Source: DASPLX01 sp035627375
Lineage (GTDB): Bacteria; Pseudomonadota; Gammaproteobacteria; Burkholderiales; Burkholderiaceae_D
Length of the DNA stretch: 28,681 nucleotides
Reading direction: 5' to 3'
Assembly (NCBI GenBank): GCA_035627375.1
Contig: DASPLX010000022.1
Location: 1 to 28,681, forward strand
Made by a program: the position numbers and the translations under genes
Part shown: one piece after another, positions 14,837 to 23,080 of the stretch
How positions within the stretch are numbered: the first letter of the stretch is position 1
Layout of the letters: the number at the start of each line of letters is the position of its first letter
The notes under the pieces: generated by a model
Database searches by the model: none
Told to the model about the DNA's origin: nothing
Seen by the model: only the letters and a program-made list of their open reading frames with translations

Positions 14837-16936
14837 TTACTTCAGCTGATTCAGCAGGAAGGTATAGGTCAGCGACCACATCTGCGCCTTCTGGTTGTTG
14901 TTGGCCGCGCCGGCATGGCCGCCTTCGATGTTTTCCCAGTACAGCACGTCATGCCCCTGCTCCTGCATCAGGGCCGCCATCTTGCGCGCGTGGGCCGGAT
15001 GGACGCGGTCGTCCCGGGTCGAAGTCGTGAACAGGATGCGCGGATATTTCTTGTCCTTGGACAGGTTGTGGTACGGCGAATACTTCGAGATGTATTCCCA
15101 CTGCTTCGGATCGTCCGGATTGCCGTATTCGCCCATCCAGGAGGCGCCGGCCAGCAACTGGTTGAAGCGCCGCATGTCGGTCAGGGGCACCTGGCAGACC
15201 ACGGCATTGAACAGGTCGGGACGCTGCACCATCACCGCGCTGACCAACAAGCCGCCGTTGCTGCCGCCCATGATGCCGAGATGGCGCGGCGACGTGATCT
15301 TGCGCGCGATCAGGTCTTCCGCGATCGCGATGAAGTCGTCGTAGGCTTTCTGGCGATTCTCCTTCAATGCAGCCTGATGCCAGCGCGGTCCGAATTCGCC
15401 GCCGCCGCGGATGTTCGAGAGCACGTAGACGCCGCCGTGCTTGAGCCAGCCTTCGCCGATGATGCCGCTGTACGACGGCTTCATCGAGATTTCGTAGCCG
15501 CCGTAGCCGTACAGCAAGGTCGGATTCTTGCCGTCGAACTTCGTATCCTTGCCCATCACGATGAAGTAAGGCACCTTGGTGCCGTCCTTCGAGGTGGCGA
15601 AATACTGCGTCACCGTGTACGGCGTGGAATCGAAGAAGGACGGCATCGCCTTCAAGCGCTCGCGCTTGTCGCTGCCGGCGTGCGCCAGGTACAGCGTGCT
15701 CGGCGTCAGGAAGTCGGTGACGGTCAGGAAGTAATCGTCCGAATCGATCGGGTCGACCGCATACAGCGACAAGGTGCCGAACGCCGGCGCGTTGACGTCG
15801 CGCCGCACCCACTTGCCGTCCGCGCGCGTCCATTCGACGATGCGGTTCTTGACGTTATCCATCTCGTTGACCAGGACCGCGTTCCTGGTATGCGCGACGC
15901 TGGCGATCGACCTGGTCGGCGTCGGCGTGAACAGCTGGAAGAAGTCGCGCTCGCCCTTGAGGAAGCGCTTGAAGTCCATGGCCAGCAAGGCGCCCTGCGG
16001 ATAGGTTTTGCCGCCGACCTTCCATTCGGAACGCAGCTCGACGACCAGTTGGTCGCGGATCGTGTAGGTGTTGGCGTCGTCCGGCTTGTCGATCTTGACC
16101 AGCTTGCCGTCCGCGCCGCGCCAGAACGTCTCGCCGGTCCAGAACGTCATGCGGCGCTCGACGAACTGGTGTTCGTGGCCGGGCGTGAAATCCTTCCAGG
16201 CGCCGACGCTCATGTCGTCGGTCTTCGCCTCCAGCACGGTGCGCGCCTCGGACAACGGCGTGCCGCGCTTCCATTCCTTGACGATGCGCGGATAGCCGGA
16301 GGTCGTCATCGTTCCGGGGCCGAAATCGGTCTCGACGAACACGGTGTCGGCATCGATCCAGCTCATCGTGCTTTTCGCCTCCGGCAATTCGAAGCCGCCC
16401 TGCACGAAGGCGCGCTTGACGACGTCGTATTCGCGCGTCACGTGGGCGTCGCCGCCGCCGCGCGACATCGACACCAGGCAGCGCTCGCCCTTCGGCTGCA
16501 GGCAGGAGACGCCGCTCCACACCCAGTTTTCCTTTTCATCGCGGGCGAGCTGATCCAGGTCGATGACGGTTTCCCACTTCGGCTCGGTTTTCCTGAATTC
16601 TTCGAGCGTGGTGCGGCGCCACACGCCGCGCACGTTCTTGTCGTCGTTCCAGAAGTTGTAGTAGTACTGGCCGATCTTGTTGACGTAGGGGATGCGCTCG
16701 CGGGCATTCATCACGGTCTTGATGCGTTCATGCAGCGACGCGAATTGCGGACGGCCTTCGAGCTCCTGTTGCGCGACGGCGTTGCGCGCCTTCACCCAGG
16801 ACAGCGGCTTGTCGCCGGCGACGTCTTCCAGCCAGAGATAGGGATCGGCGGGTTCCGGACTCTTTTGGGCCTGGGCCGCTCCGGCCGCCGCCAATCCGAT
16901 CAGGATGCCGGCGGCGATGCGTTGATACGAATGCAT
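14837..16936 (-). CDS. Prolyl oligopeptidase family serine peptidase (S9A), secreted
   Basis: The 699-residue protein has a signal peptide (residues 1-23, GAAQAQ), so it acts in the periplasm or outside. The N-terminal part (PADPYLWLEDVAGDKPLSWV) and a seven-bladed propeller (about 90-430) precede the alpha/beta hydrolase domain. The catalytic triad is about S559 in GIMGGSNGGLL, D642 in TRDDRVHP and H674 in EGGHAG. GYGGYEISMKPSYS and NIRGGGEFGPRWH are typical S9A segments. It should cleave short peptides after proline, although some secreted relatives prefer other residues. A GGAGGAG Shine-Dalgarno precedes the ATG by 8 bases. No link to the flanking selenium or ergothioneine genes is evident. 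Confidence 0.93.
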   Translation of the reverse strand: MHSYQRIAAGILIGLAAAGAAQAQKSPEPADPYLWLEDVAGDKPLSWVKARNAVAQQELEGRPQFASLHERIKTVMNARERIPYVNKIGQYYYNFWNDDKNVRGVWRRTTLEEFRKTEPKWETVIDLDQLARDEKENWVWSGVSCLQPKGERCLVSMSRGGGDAHVTREYDVVKRAFVQGGFELPEAKSTMSWIDADTVFVETDFGPGTMTTSGYPRIVKEWKRGTPLSEARTVLEAKTDDMSVGAWKDFTPGHEHQFVERRMTFWTGETFWRGADGKLVKIDKPDDANTYTIRDQLVVELRSEWKVGGKTYPQGALLAMDFKRFLKGERDFFQLFTPTPTRSIASVAHTRNAVLVNEMDNVKNRIVEWTRADGKWVRRDVNAPAFGTLSLYAVDPIDSDDYFLTVTDFLTPSTLYLAHAGSDKRERLKAMPSFFDSTPYTVTQYFATSKDGTKVPYFIVMGKDTKFDGKNPTLLYGYGGYEISMKPSYSGIIGEGWLKHGGVYVLSNIRGGGEFGPRWHQAALKENRQKAYDDFIAIAEDLIARKITSPRHLGIMGGSNGGLLVSAVMVQRPDLFNAVVCQVPLTDMRRFNQLLAGASWMGEYGNPDDPKQWEYISKYSPYHNLSKDKKYPRILFTTSTRDDRVHPAHARKMAALMQEQGHDVLYWENIEGGHAGAANNNQKAQMWSLTYTFLLNQLK

Positions 16937-17163
16937 TGCGAATTCTCCTCCATGAATTTCCCGCGACGGGCCGGGACGGCTCGCCGGTTCGGCGCGAACT
17001 AAGGCGCCGCCGCGAATGGTACAACAGTTGACTTACGGTCGCGGGAAAACAGTGCGCAGGGTAACAGCGCCCGATGCGGGTGTCTTGGAAAGACGGCGCC
17101 GCGCAGACGGCGAAAACGGCACAGCGAAGAATACGGAGCTACGGAGCACGGGCAGGAATTGGA

Positions 17164-17922
17164 TCAGCGCACGCCGGGCGGCTTCACACCGGGCAGCCAT
17201 TTGGCATGAATCCGCTCGTAGCTGCCATCGGCCTTCATGGCATCCAAGGTCTTCTGCCAGCGCGCCACCGCCTCGTCCGAGGTGCCGCGTGAAAAGGCGA
17301 TGTATTGAAAGGATTGCATCAATATGAAGGCAGTTTCGATCTCGCTCGCGTTGATGCCTTCGGCGGTGACGGTCGCGGCCAGCGTGACGTCGTCGAGCGC
17401 CATGAGCGGGGCGCGCCCGGCCGCCAGCATTTTCACGGCTTCGGCCGGCGACGTTACGGCATTCAAGTTGGAGAAACCCATGCCGCGCAACAGTTGATCG
17501 AGATACCATTCGCGCGGCACCAGGACGCGCCCGGCGGCGCGCGCCTGCTCGATGTTCTCGACCCGGGGGCCGCCGCGCCTGACGTAGAAGCGCGCGGTCG
17601 TCGAGGCGATCGGGCCGACCCATTTGAACAGCTTTTCCCGCTCCTCTGTGCGGGTGGTGGCGAACAATCCGACATTGGGCGTGGTAGAAGCGAACTTATA
17701 GCCGCGCGCCCACGGAACGACGTCGATCGGAGCGGTCGCCCCATGGCGGCGCAATATCTCCTCGACGATTTCGGTGGCCAGCCCGGCCGCCTTGCCGCCG
17801 CGCGAGAAGGTCACGGGCGGATATTCCTCGGTATAGAAATGGAGTTGAACCTCGCTTGCGGGCGCGCTCGTTGCCGCCGCGATACAGAGTGACAAGATTG
17901 CCACGCGCAATAGCCGGATCAC
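17164..17922 (-). CDS. Periplasmic solute-binding protein, SBP_bac_3 type (tandem copy 1)
   Basis: The 252-residue protein has a signal peptide (hydrophobic VAILSLCIAAATSAPAS). The type 2 periplasmic-binding fold opens with FYTEEYPPVTFSRGGKAAGLATEIVEEI. FATTRTEEREKLFKWVGPI and a C-terminal ARWQKTLDAMKADGSYERIHAKWLPG complete the amino-acid-type family pattern. I use the second of two adjacent GTG codons (17920-17922), because GGGGAGGG lies 7 bases before it and the length then equals that of copy 2. An in-frame ATG at 17946 lies only five bases after the -10 box, so it cannot be the start. No permease or ATPase is adjacent, so it is an orphan binding protein; the ligand is unknown. Confidence 0.82.
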   Translation of the reverse strand: MIRLLRVAILSLCIAAATSAPASEVQLHFYTEEYPPVTFSRGGKAAGLATEIVEEILRRHGATAPIDVVPWARGYKFASTTPNVGLFATTRTEEREKLFKWVGPIASTTARFYVRRGGPRVENIEQARAAGRVLVPREWYLDQLLRGMGFSNLNAVTSPAEAVKMLAAGRAPLMALDDVTLAATVTAEGINASEIETAFILMQSFQYIAFSRGTSDEAVARWQKTLDAMKADGSYERIHAKWLPGVKPPGVR

Positions 17923-17951
17923 CACGTTCCCTCCCCGAAAGACCATGGTTC

Positions 17952-17980
17952 ATCATAGGCAGGGAGCGATTCCAGCACAA
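17952..17980 (-). promoter_or_regulatory. Putative promoter of solute-binding protein copy 1
   Basis: On the minus strand the -10 is TATGAT (17952-17957), with TTGTGC 17 bases upstream. The context GCCTATGATGA..CATGGTCTT is nearly the same as before copy 2, so the promoter was included in the duplication. The -35 has drifted from the better TTGAAT of copy 2. Confidence 0.45.
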
Positions 17981-18076
17981 TTCAATTCGGTCGCGGCGAT
18001 GCGCCTACGCGACAAATGCGGAAACCGGGCGTGTACGGCGCGGCCGCGGCGAATCGATCCGCCGCGAAACAACTGA

Positions 18077-18835
18077 CTAGCGAGCTTCCGGCGGTTTGAC
18101 TCCAGGCAGCCATTTCGCATAGATCCGTTCGTAACTGCCGTCGGCCTTCATGCCGTCCAGGGCCTTCTGCCAACGTCCGACGACATCGTCCGGCGTGCCG
18201 CGCGAAAAGGCGATGTATTGGATCGCCTGCGTGATCGTCGCTCCTGTCTTTTCGATACCGCCCGCATCGATGCCCAAGGCCGACAGCGTGTCGGCCAATG
18301 TGACATCGTCCAGCGCCATCAGAGGAGCGCGTCCGGCCGCCAGCATGCGTACGGCTTCGCTCGGCGTCGCGACCGGATTGATGTTGGTGAAGCGCATGCC
18401 GCGCAGCATCTGCTCCAGATACCATTCGCGCGGGATCAGGATGCGTTCCGCGCCGCGCGCCTGCTCCAGGCTCTCGTAGCGCGGTCCGCCCCGGCGGCCG
18501 TAGAAGTGGGCCGTCGTGGCCGAGATCGGACCGACCCACTTGAACAGCTTTTCGCGCTCTTCGGTGCGTGTCGTGGCGAACAAGCCGACGTTCGGCATCG
18601 TCGTCGCCAGCTTATAGCCGCGCGCCCACGGAACGACCTCGATCGGCGCCGAAACGCCGAGGCGGCGCATGAGCTCTTCCACGATTTCCGTGGCAAGCCC
18701 CGTCGCCTTGCCGCCGCGCGAAAACGTCACGGGCGGATATTCCTCCGTATAGAACTGCCATTGCGGCTCGTCGGCCATGGCCGATGCCGCCACGCAAGTG
18801 AACAGTATTGCCGTACGAAAATATCGCACAAGCAT
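18077..18835 (-). CDS. Periplasmic solute-binding protein, SBP_bac_3 type (tandem copy 2)
   Basis: The 252-residue protein is close to copy 1 along its whole length, for example FYTEEYPPVTFSRGGKA, VPWARGYK, LFATTRTEEREKLFKWVGPI, APLMALDDVTLA and MKADGSYERI. The signal peptide is MLVRYFRTAILFTCVAASAMA. The ATG at 18833-18835 has AAGGGGGAT upstream. Conserved polar positions of the ligand pocket appear kept in both copies, and most differences lie in the signal peptide and the second half of lobe 2, so the two may bind related but different ligands. It stands 83 bases after egtB with its own promoter. No transporter membrane components are nearby. Confidence 0.85.
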   Translation of the reverse strand: MLVRYFRTAILFTCVAASAMADEPQWQFYTEEYPPVTFSRGGKATGLATEIVEELMRRLGVSAPIEVVPWARGYKLATTMPNVGLFATTRTEEREKLFKWVGPISATTAHFYGRRGGPRYESLEQARGAERILIPREWYLEQMLRGMRFTNINPVATPSEAVRMLAAGRAPLMALDDVTLADTLSALGIDAGGIEKTGATITQAIQYIAFSRGTPDDVVGRWQKALDGMKADGSYERIYAKWLPGVKPPEAR

Positions 18836-18865
18836 GGCATCCCCCTTTCGAGAAGACCATGACTC

Positions 18866-18894
18866 ATCATAGGCACCCTGTGGCTCGAATTCAA
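18866..18894 (-). promoter_or_regulatory. Promoter of solute-binding protein copy 2
   Basis: On the minus strand TTGAAT (18889-18894) and TATGAT (18866-18871) are separated by exactly 17 bases, in the short gap after egtB. It gives the binding protein its own transcript independent of the egt genes. Confidence 0.6.
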
Positions 18895-18918
18895 TTTCGA
18901 CGGAGGAACACCGAAGAA

Positions 18919-20178
18919 CTACTTGGCTAAGCGAATGCCGGCGAATTGCCAGCGCGTGCCGGCCGGAAAGAAATTGCGGTAGGTGGGCCGCGCATGTCCG
19001 GCCGGCGTGGCGAGGGACGAACCGCGCAACACGTATTGATTGACCATGAATTTGCCGTTGTACTCGCCGATCGCCCCCTCGGCGGCCCGGAACCCGGGAT
19101 ACGGCGCGTAGCTGCTGGAAGTCCATTGCCAGCAGACGCCGAACAATTGCGACAATCCTGCCGGCGCCGACGCCGCGGCGGCTTCCCATTCGGCCTCGGT
19201 CGGCAAGCGGGCGCCGGCCCAGCGCGCATAGGCATCCGCCTCGAAATAGGAAAGATGCATGGCGGGCGCCTCCGGTTCCAGCGGCCGCAAGCCGCGCAAC
19301 GTGAACTCCAGCCACGATCGGGCGCCCGCTTCTTCCGCGCCGCCCTCCTCGGCCTCCCGCCAGTACAAGGGCCGCGCCAGGCGGCCGGCGCAGATCCAGT
19401 CCCATCCTTCCGCCAGCCAGAGACCGGGATCGCGATAGCCGCCCGCCTCGATGAACGCCGCGAAATCGCCGTTGCTCACGAGGCGCGACGCCAGATGGAA
19501 CGGCTCGAGGAATTGCCGGTGGCGCGGCATCTCGTTATCGAAACAGAAGCCTGTTCCGCCATGGCCGATCTCCACGACGCCGCCCCGGAAACGGATCCAG
19601 TCGAGCGCCGGGGCGCCGTCCGGCCGCGTCCGATCGTCGGCGCTCAGCGCGGCATCATAGGCGGGCGCGACCGGATTGAGCGACAGCAGGTGCTTGACGT
19701 CGGTCAGGATCAATTCCTGATGCTGCTGCTCATGCTGCAAGCCCAGCTCCGCGAGCCGATGCATCGCATGCGGCGCTTCGGCGGCGCCGAGCAGCGCCGT
19801 CATGCGCCGGTCGACGTCGCGCCGGTAAGCCAGCACCTCGCGCAATCCGGGCCGGGTCAGCAGGCCGCGCAGCGGACGCGGATGCTTTTCGCCGACGCCG
19901 TTGTAATACGAGTTGAACAACATGCGGAAGGCGGGATGGAAAGGGCGGAAATCGCGCTCGAAACGCTCGAGAACGAAGGTCTCGAAGAACCACGTCGTAT
20001 GGGCCAGGTGCCATTTGACCGGACTGGCGTCCGGCATCGATTGGGCGCAGCAATCCTCTTCGGACAGCGGCGCGGCCAGCGCGACGGTATGTTCGCGCAC
20101 CGCGCGGTAGCGCTCGCCCAAAGCCTCGACGCCGTACGCGGGCACAAGAGAGACGCGGCGGTCGAGGAAGCCGTTCAT
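18919..20178 (-). CDS. egtB: Ergothioneine biosynthesis protein EgtB (sulfoxide synthase)
   Basis: EgtB is a mononuclear non-haem iron enzyme that couples hercynine to a thiol donor (cysteine or gamma-glutamylcysteine, depending on subtype) with O2 to form a sulfoxide. The 419-residue protein has the DinB-like domain with iron ligands H60 in WHLAHTTWFFETF and H149/H153 in LQHEQQHQELIL. The FGE-type domain follows, with IGHGGTGFCFDNEMPRH, ARLPTEAEWEAAA, WQWTSSSYAPYPGF, MVNQYVLRGSS and RPTYRNFF. The gene starts 9 bases after egtD ends on the same strand, so the pair is an operon. No egtA, egtC or egtE is in the window. Either this EgtB uses free cysteine or those steps are encoded elsewhere. 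Confidence 0.94.
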   Translation of the reverse strand: MNGFLDRRVSLVPAYGVEALGERYRAVREHTVALAAPLSEEDCCAQSMPDASPVKWHLAHTTWFFETFVLERFERDFRPFHPAFRMLFNSYYNGVGEKHPRPLRGLLTRPGLREVLAYRRDVDRRMTALLGAAEAPHAMHRLAELGLQHEQQHQELILTDVKHLLSLNPVAPAYDAALSADDRTRPDGAPALDWIRFRGGVVEIGHGGTGFCFDNEMPRHRQFLEPFHLASRLVSNGDFAAFIEAGGYRDPGLWLAEGWDWICAGRLARPLYWREAEEGGAEEAGARSWLEFTLRGLRPLEPEAPAMHLSYFEADAYARWAGARLPTEAEWEAAAASAPAGLSQLFGVCWQWTSSSYAPYPGFRAAEGAIGEYNGKFMVNQYVLRGSSLATPAGHARPTYRNFFPAGTRWQFAGIRLAK

Positions 20179-20187
20179 GCATCCGTC

Positions 20188-21144
20188 TCAGACGGCTTGG
20201 GCATGGCAGACCATGAACCAGCGGCGATCGTCGGTCCAGGCGCGCACCCGGCCGAATCCCGCTTGCGCGAGCAATTGCGCGAATCCTTCCTGCGTGTACT
20301 TGTAGCTGTTCTCGGTATGGATGCGTTCGCCCTCCTCGAAGCTGCGCTCGCCGCCGTTCCAACGCACGGAAAGGGCGCGCCGCGCTTCGAGATGCATTTC
20401 GATGCGGCTGCGCTCGGCATGAAAGAAGCCGCGGTGGCGCCAATCGCGCACGTCGAAATCGGCGTCGAGCAGACGGTTCAGGTGCAGCAAGAGATTCAGG
20501 TTGAAGGCGGCGGTGACACCGAGCGCGTCGTCGTAGGCGGCATCGAGCACCGCCTTATCCTTGACCAGGTCGACGCCGATCAGCAGACCGCCGTCGGCGG
20601 GTTCGCAGGCCGCGCGCAGCGAGCGCAGGAAGGCCAGGGCCTCGTCGGGCGCGAAATTGCCGATCGACGAGCCCGGATAGAAAAACAGCCGCCGCTCGCG
20701 CCGGACCTGGGCCGGCAAAGCCAGGGACGTCGAGAAGTCGGCGCCGACGCCGAGCATGTCGACGGCGGGAAAACGTTGTTGCAGCAGGCTCATCGCATCG
20801 CGCAGGAAGTCGACGGAAATATCGACCGGCACGTATTGCGCGGGCAGCAGCGCGGGAAACAGGCGCGCGGCCTTGGCGCAGTTGCCGGCGCCGAGGTCGA
20901 TCAGCGTGGCCCTCTGCCCGGCTGCCTCTGCGATGGCGGGCAGGTGCGCCGCGAAGATCGCGGCTTCGGTGCGCGTGGGATAGTATTCGGGCAATTCGCA
21001 GATCGCCTCGAACAGCCTTGAGCCCAGCGCGTCGTACAGGAACTTGGGAGCGATGCGCGCCTGCGGCGCCAGCAAGCCCGCGGCCAGTTCGGTGCGAATC
21101 GTTTCGGAACTGCTCTGGAAAATCTGGATCAATGCGGGAGTCAA
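20188..21144 (-). CDS. egtD: L-histidine N-alpha-methyltransferase EgtD
   Basis: EgtD trimethylates histidine with SAM to give hercynine, the common precursor of ergothioneine and selenoneine. The sequence shows FLYDALGSRLFEAICELPEYYPTRTE (histidine-binding region), the SAM motif TLIDLGAGNCAKA, PVDIS, FFYPGSSIGNF, GVDLVKDKAVLDAAYDD and a C-terminal SRIEMHLEA and HTENSYKY, all typical. I propose a TTG start at 21142-21144: GCGAGG lies about 5 bases before it, the product begins TPALIQIFQSS, and its 318 residues match the usual length of about 320. A GTG at 21225 would add 27 residues and has no Shine-Dalgarno. The gene leads the egtD-egtB operon and diverges from the transporter operon. Confidence 0.93.
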   Translation of the reverse strand: MTPALIQIFQSSSETIRTELAAGLLAPQARIAPKFLYDALGSRLFEAICELPEYYPTRTEAAIFAAHLPAIAEAAGQRATLIDLGAGNCAKAARLFPALLPAQYVPVDISVDFLRDAMSLLQQRFPAVDMLGVGADFSTSLALPAQVRRERRLFFYPGSSIGNFAPDEALAFLRSLRAACEPADGGLLIGVDLVKDKAVLDAAYDDALGVTAAFNLNLLLHLNRLLDADFDVRDWRHRGFFHAERSRIEMHLEARRALSVRWNGGERSFEEGERIHTENSYKYTQEGFAQLLAQAGFGRVRAWTDDRRWFMVCHAQAV

Positions 21145-21312
21145 GTTTTCCTCGCTCGAGATAGGTCCAACAGGTACGGCAGGGAACGTCGACGGGGCGC
21201 CGCGGGAAACATCGAGGAAACGCACAATCGGAGAGTATTGTCATCCCGCACCGTCGCCGGCTCGCGGCCGATTGCGAATTTGGCTATCATATTCGATCCT
21301 TCATCCGCACGT

Positions 21313-21341
21313 TTGACAGGTCACAAATCGGTCTGTCGAAT
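21313..21341 (+). promoter_or_regulatory. Promoter of the PhnD-type transporter operon
   Basis: A consensus -35 TTGACA (21313-21318), a 17-base spacer and a -10-like TCGAAT (21336-21341) lie 31 bases before the ATG at 21373. It is in the egtD/transporter intergenic region and would drive up to six downstream genes. I see no clear operator palindrome. Confidence 0.6.
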
Positions 21342-21372
21342 ACCGTTGCCAATCCTTACACAAGAAAACCGC

Positions 21373-22239
21373 ATGAGCAAACTTTCGTTCTCCGGAATCG
21401 TCCGGGCTTTCCTGGCCGCCTCGCTGTTCTTCGCCGCCGCGGCCGCCCATGCCCAGCAGGCGCTGCGCGTCTCCGCGATTCCCGACGAGGCGCCGACCGA
21501 ACTGCAGCGCAAGTTCAAGCCGCTCGGCGCTTACCTCGAACAAAAGCTGGGCATGAAGGTCGAGTTCGTGCCGGTCACCGACTATGCGGCGTCGGTCGAA
21601 GGCCTGGTCAACAACAAGCTCGACATGGTCTGGTTCGGCGGCTTCACTTTCGTGCAAGCCGCGGTGCGCAGCGGCGGCAAGGTCGTTCCGATCGCGCAGC
21701 GCGAGGAAGACGAGAAATTCAAGTCGGTGTTCATCACCGCCGACAAGTCGATCAACAAGCTGGAAGACCTGAAAGGAAAGACCTTCAGCTTCGGTTCCGA
21801 ATCCTCCACCTCCGGACACCTGATGCCGCGCTCCAACCTGCTGGCGGCCAAGATCAATCCGGAAACCGACATGAAGCGCATCGCCTTCTCGGGCGCTCAC
21901 GATGCTACGGTCGCGGCGGTCGCCGGCGGCAAGGTCGATGCCGGCGCGCTCAACATCTCGGTGTGGGAAAAGCTGGTGTCGCAGAACAAGGTCGATCCCA
22001 AGGCCGTGCGCGTGTTCCACACGACGCCGGGCTACTACGACTACAACTGGGCCGTGCGTTCCGACATGAATCCGGAGCTGCGCAAGAAATTGACCGACGC
22101 CTTCCTGGCACTCAGCAAGAACGATGCGCAAGGCAAGGAAATCCTCGAGCTGCAGCGCGCCACGCGCTTCATCCCGACTAACGCCGAGAACTATCGCGCG
22201 ATCGAATCCGCCGCGCGCAACGCCGGCCTGCTGAAATAA
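21373..22239 (+). CDS. PhnD-type ABC transporter substrate-binding protein (putative selenium oxyanion)
   Basis: The 288-residue protein has a Sec signal peptide (to about AHA-QQ) and the phosphate/phosphite/phosphonate-binding family fold. The first strand is LRVSAIPDEAPTELQRKFKPLGAYLEQKLG. The ligand loops are YAASVEGLVNNKLDMVWFGGFTFVQAA, TFSFGSESSTSGHLMPRS and FSGAHDATVAAVAGGKVDAGALN. The ATG at 21373 is chosen because the signal peptide starts there; an earlier start would overlap the promoter. Ligand: the fold says a small tetrahedral oxyanion. With egtD on one side and the sen cluster nearby I infer selenate or selenite as a candidate; from memory some homologues are named putative selenate transporters. 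Phosphonate or phosphite remains possible, but no phn catabolic gene is present. Confidence 0.82.
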   Translation: MSKLSFSGIVRAFLAASLFFAAAAAHAQQALRVSAIPDEAPTELQRKFKPLGAYLEQKLGMKVEFVPVTDYAASVEGLVNNKLDMVWFGGFTFVQAAVRSGGKVVPIAQREEDEKFKSVFITADKSINKLEDLKGKTFSFGSESSTSGHLMPRSNLLAAKINPETDMKRIAFSGAHDATVAAVAGGKVDAGALNISVWEKLVSQNKVDPKAVRVFHTTPGYYDYNWAVRSDMNPELRKKLTDAFLALSKNDAQGKEILELQRATRFIPTNAENYRAIESAARNAGLLK

Positions 22240-22246
22240 GCGCGAC

Positions 22247-23077
22247 GTGAGTTTCGTCTTGCAAGGCGTCACCGTACGCCACCATGCCGCTCCCGGACAA
22301 GAGGCCGGCCTCCTGTCGGATCTGACACTGACAATCGCCGGCGGCGAGCAAGTCGCCCTGATCGGTCCGAGCGGCGCCGGCAAGACGACGCTGTTGCATA
22401 CGCTGGCCTGCGCCCATCGGCCCGAGAGCGGCGCGCTGCGCGTGTTCGATGCCGATCCGTGGGGCTTGAGCAACGGCGAGCGCCACGCCTTGCGCGCCCG
22501 CCTGTTCCTGGCGCCGCAGACTCCGCCCCTGCCGCCCCGGCAGCGCGTGGTGACGGCGGTCCTGGCCGGGCGCCTGCCGCAATGGAGCTTCTGGCAGGCC
22601 TTGCGTTCTCTGATCAAGCCGGCCGATCCGCGCGCCGCCTATGAAGCGCTGGCGCGTTTCGACCTGGAGAGCAAGCTCTATGCGCGCGTCGACCGTCTGT
22701 CGGGCGGGGAGCGCCAGCGCTGCGGCATGGCGCGCCTGCTCGTCTCGCGAGCGCAAGCCTTCCTGGTCGACGAGCCGCTATCGGCGCTCGACCCGACGCT
22801 GGCCGCGCAGACCCTCTCGGTATTGCTGCGGGAAGTGCGCGCCCGCCAGGCGACGCTGGTCTGCAGCCTGCACCAGGTCGAACTGGCGCGCGCGCATTTT
22901 CCGCGCATCGTCGGCTTGCGTGCGGGCCGCATCGTGTTCGACGCGCCGCGCGAGCAGGTCAGCGACGCGATGATCGCCGCGCTGTACCGCAATGACGGCC
23001 ATCCGGAATCCGACCTCTCCTCTCCGGACCAGGCGGAAGCATTGCTGCATCCTCCCCCGGGCGTACGCTGCTTCTGA
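22247..23077 (+). CDS. ABC transporter ATP-binding protein (PhnC-type)
   Basis: This is the ATPase of the PhnD-type importer. The 276-residue protein has Walker A GPSGAGKT at residues 40-47, a Q-loop at FLAPQ, signature LSGGERQR, Walker B AFLVDEPLSALD and switch histidine CSLHQVE. The start is GTG at 22247, 7 bases after the binding-protein stop, so the two are translationally close. The C-terminal 40 residues (after IAALYRND) are low-complexity and acidic, with no known domain. The order binding protein, ATPase, permease, permease is the normal one for this transporter class. Confidence 0.9.
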   Translation: MSFVLQGVTVRHHAAPGQEAGLLSDLTLTIAGGEQVALIGPSGAGKTTLLHTLACAHRPESGALRVFDADPWGLSNGERHALRARLFLAPQTPPLPPRQRVVTAVLAGRLPQWSFWQALRSLIKPADPRAAYEALARFDLESKLYARVDRLSGGERQRCGMARLLVSRAQAFLVDEPLSALDPTLAAQTLSVLLREVRARQATLVCSLHQVELARAHFPRIVGLRAGRIVFDAPREQVSDAMIAALYRNDGHPESDLSSPDQAEALLHPPPGVRCF

Positions 23078-23080
23078 CCC

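Noticed and set aside
14694..14879. Longer start for the DUF2059 protein
   Set aside because: It would bury the signal peptide and translate through the terminator hairpin of the upstream gene.
14915..17002. A 695-codon plus-strand frame
   Set aside because: It is antisense to the prolyl oligopeptidase, whose catalytic triad and signal peptide are clear on the minus strand.
17923..17946. ATG at 17946 as start of solute-binding protein copy 1
   Set aside because: It lies five bases after the -10 box, at or before the expected transcription start, and the matching ATG in copy 2 is out of frame.
18946..21021. A 691-codon plus-strand frame
   Set aside because: It is antisense to egtB and egtD; its composition is biased and no domain is seen.
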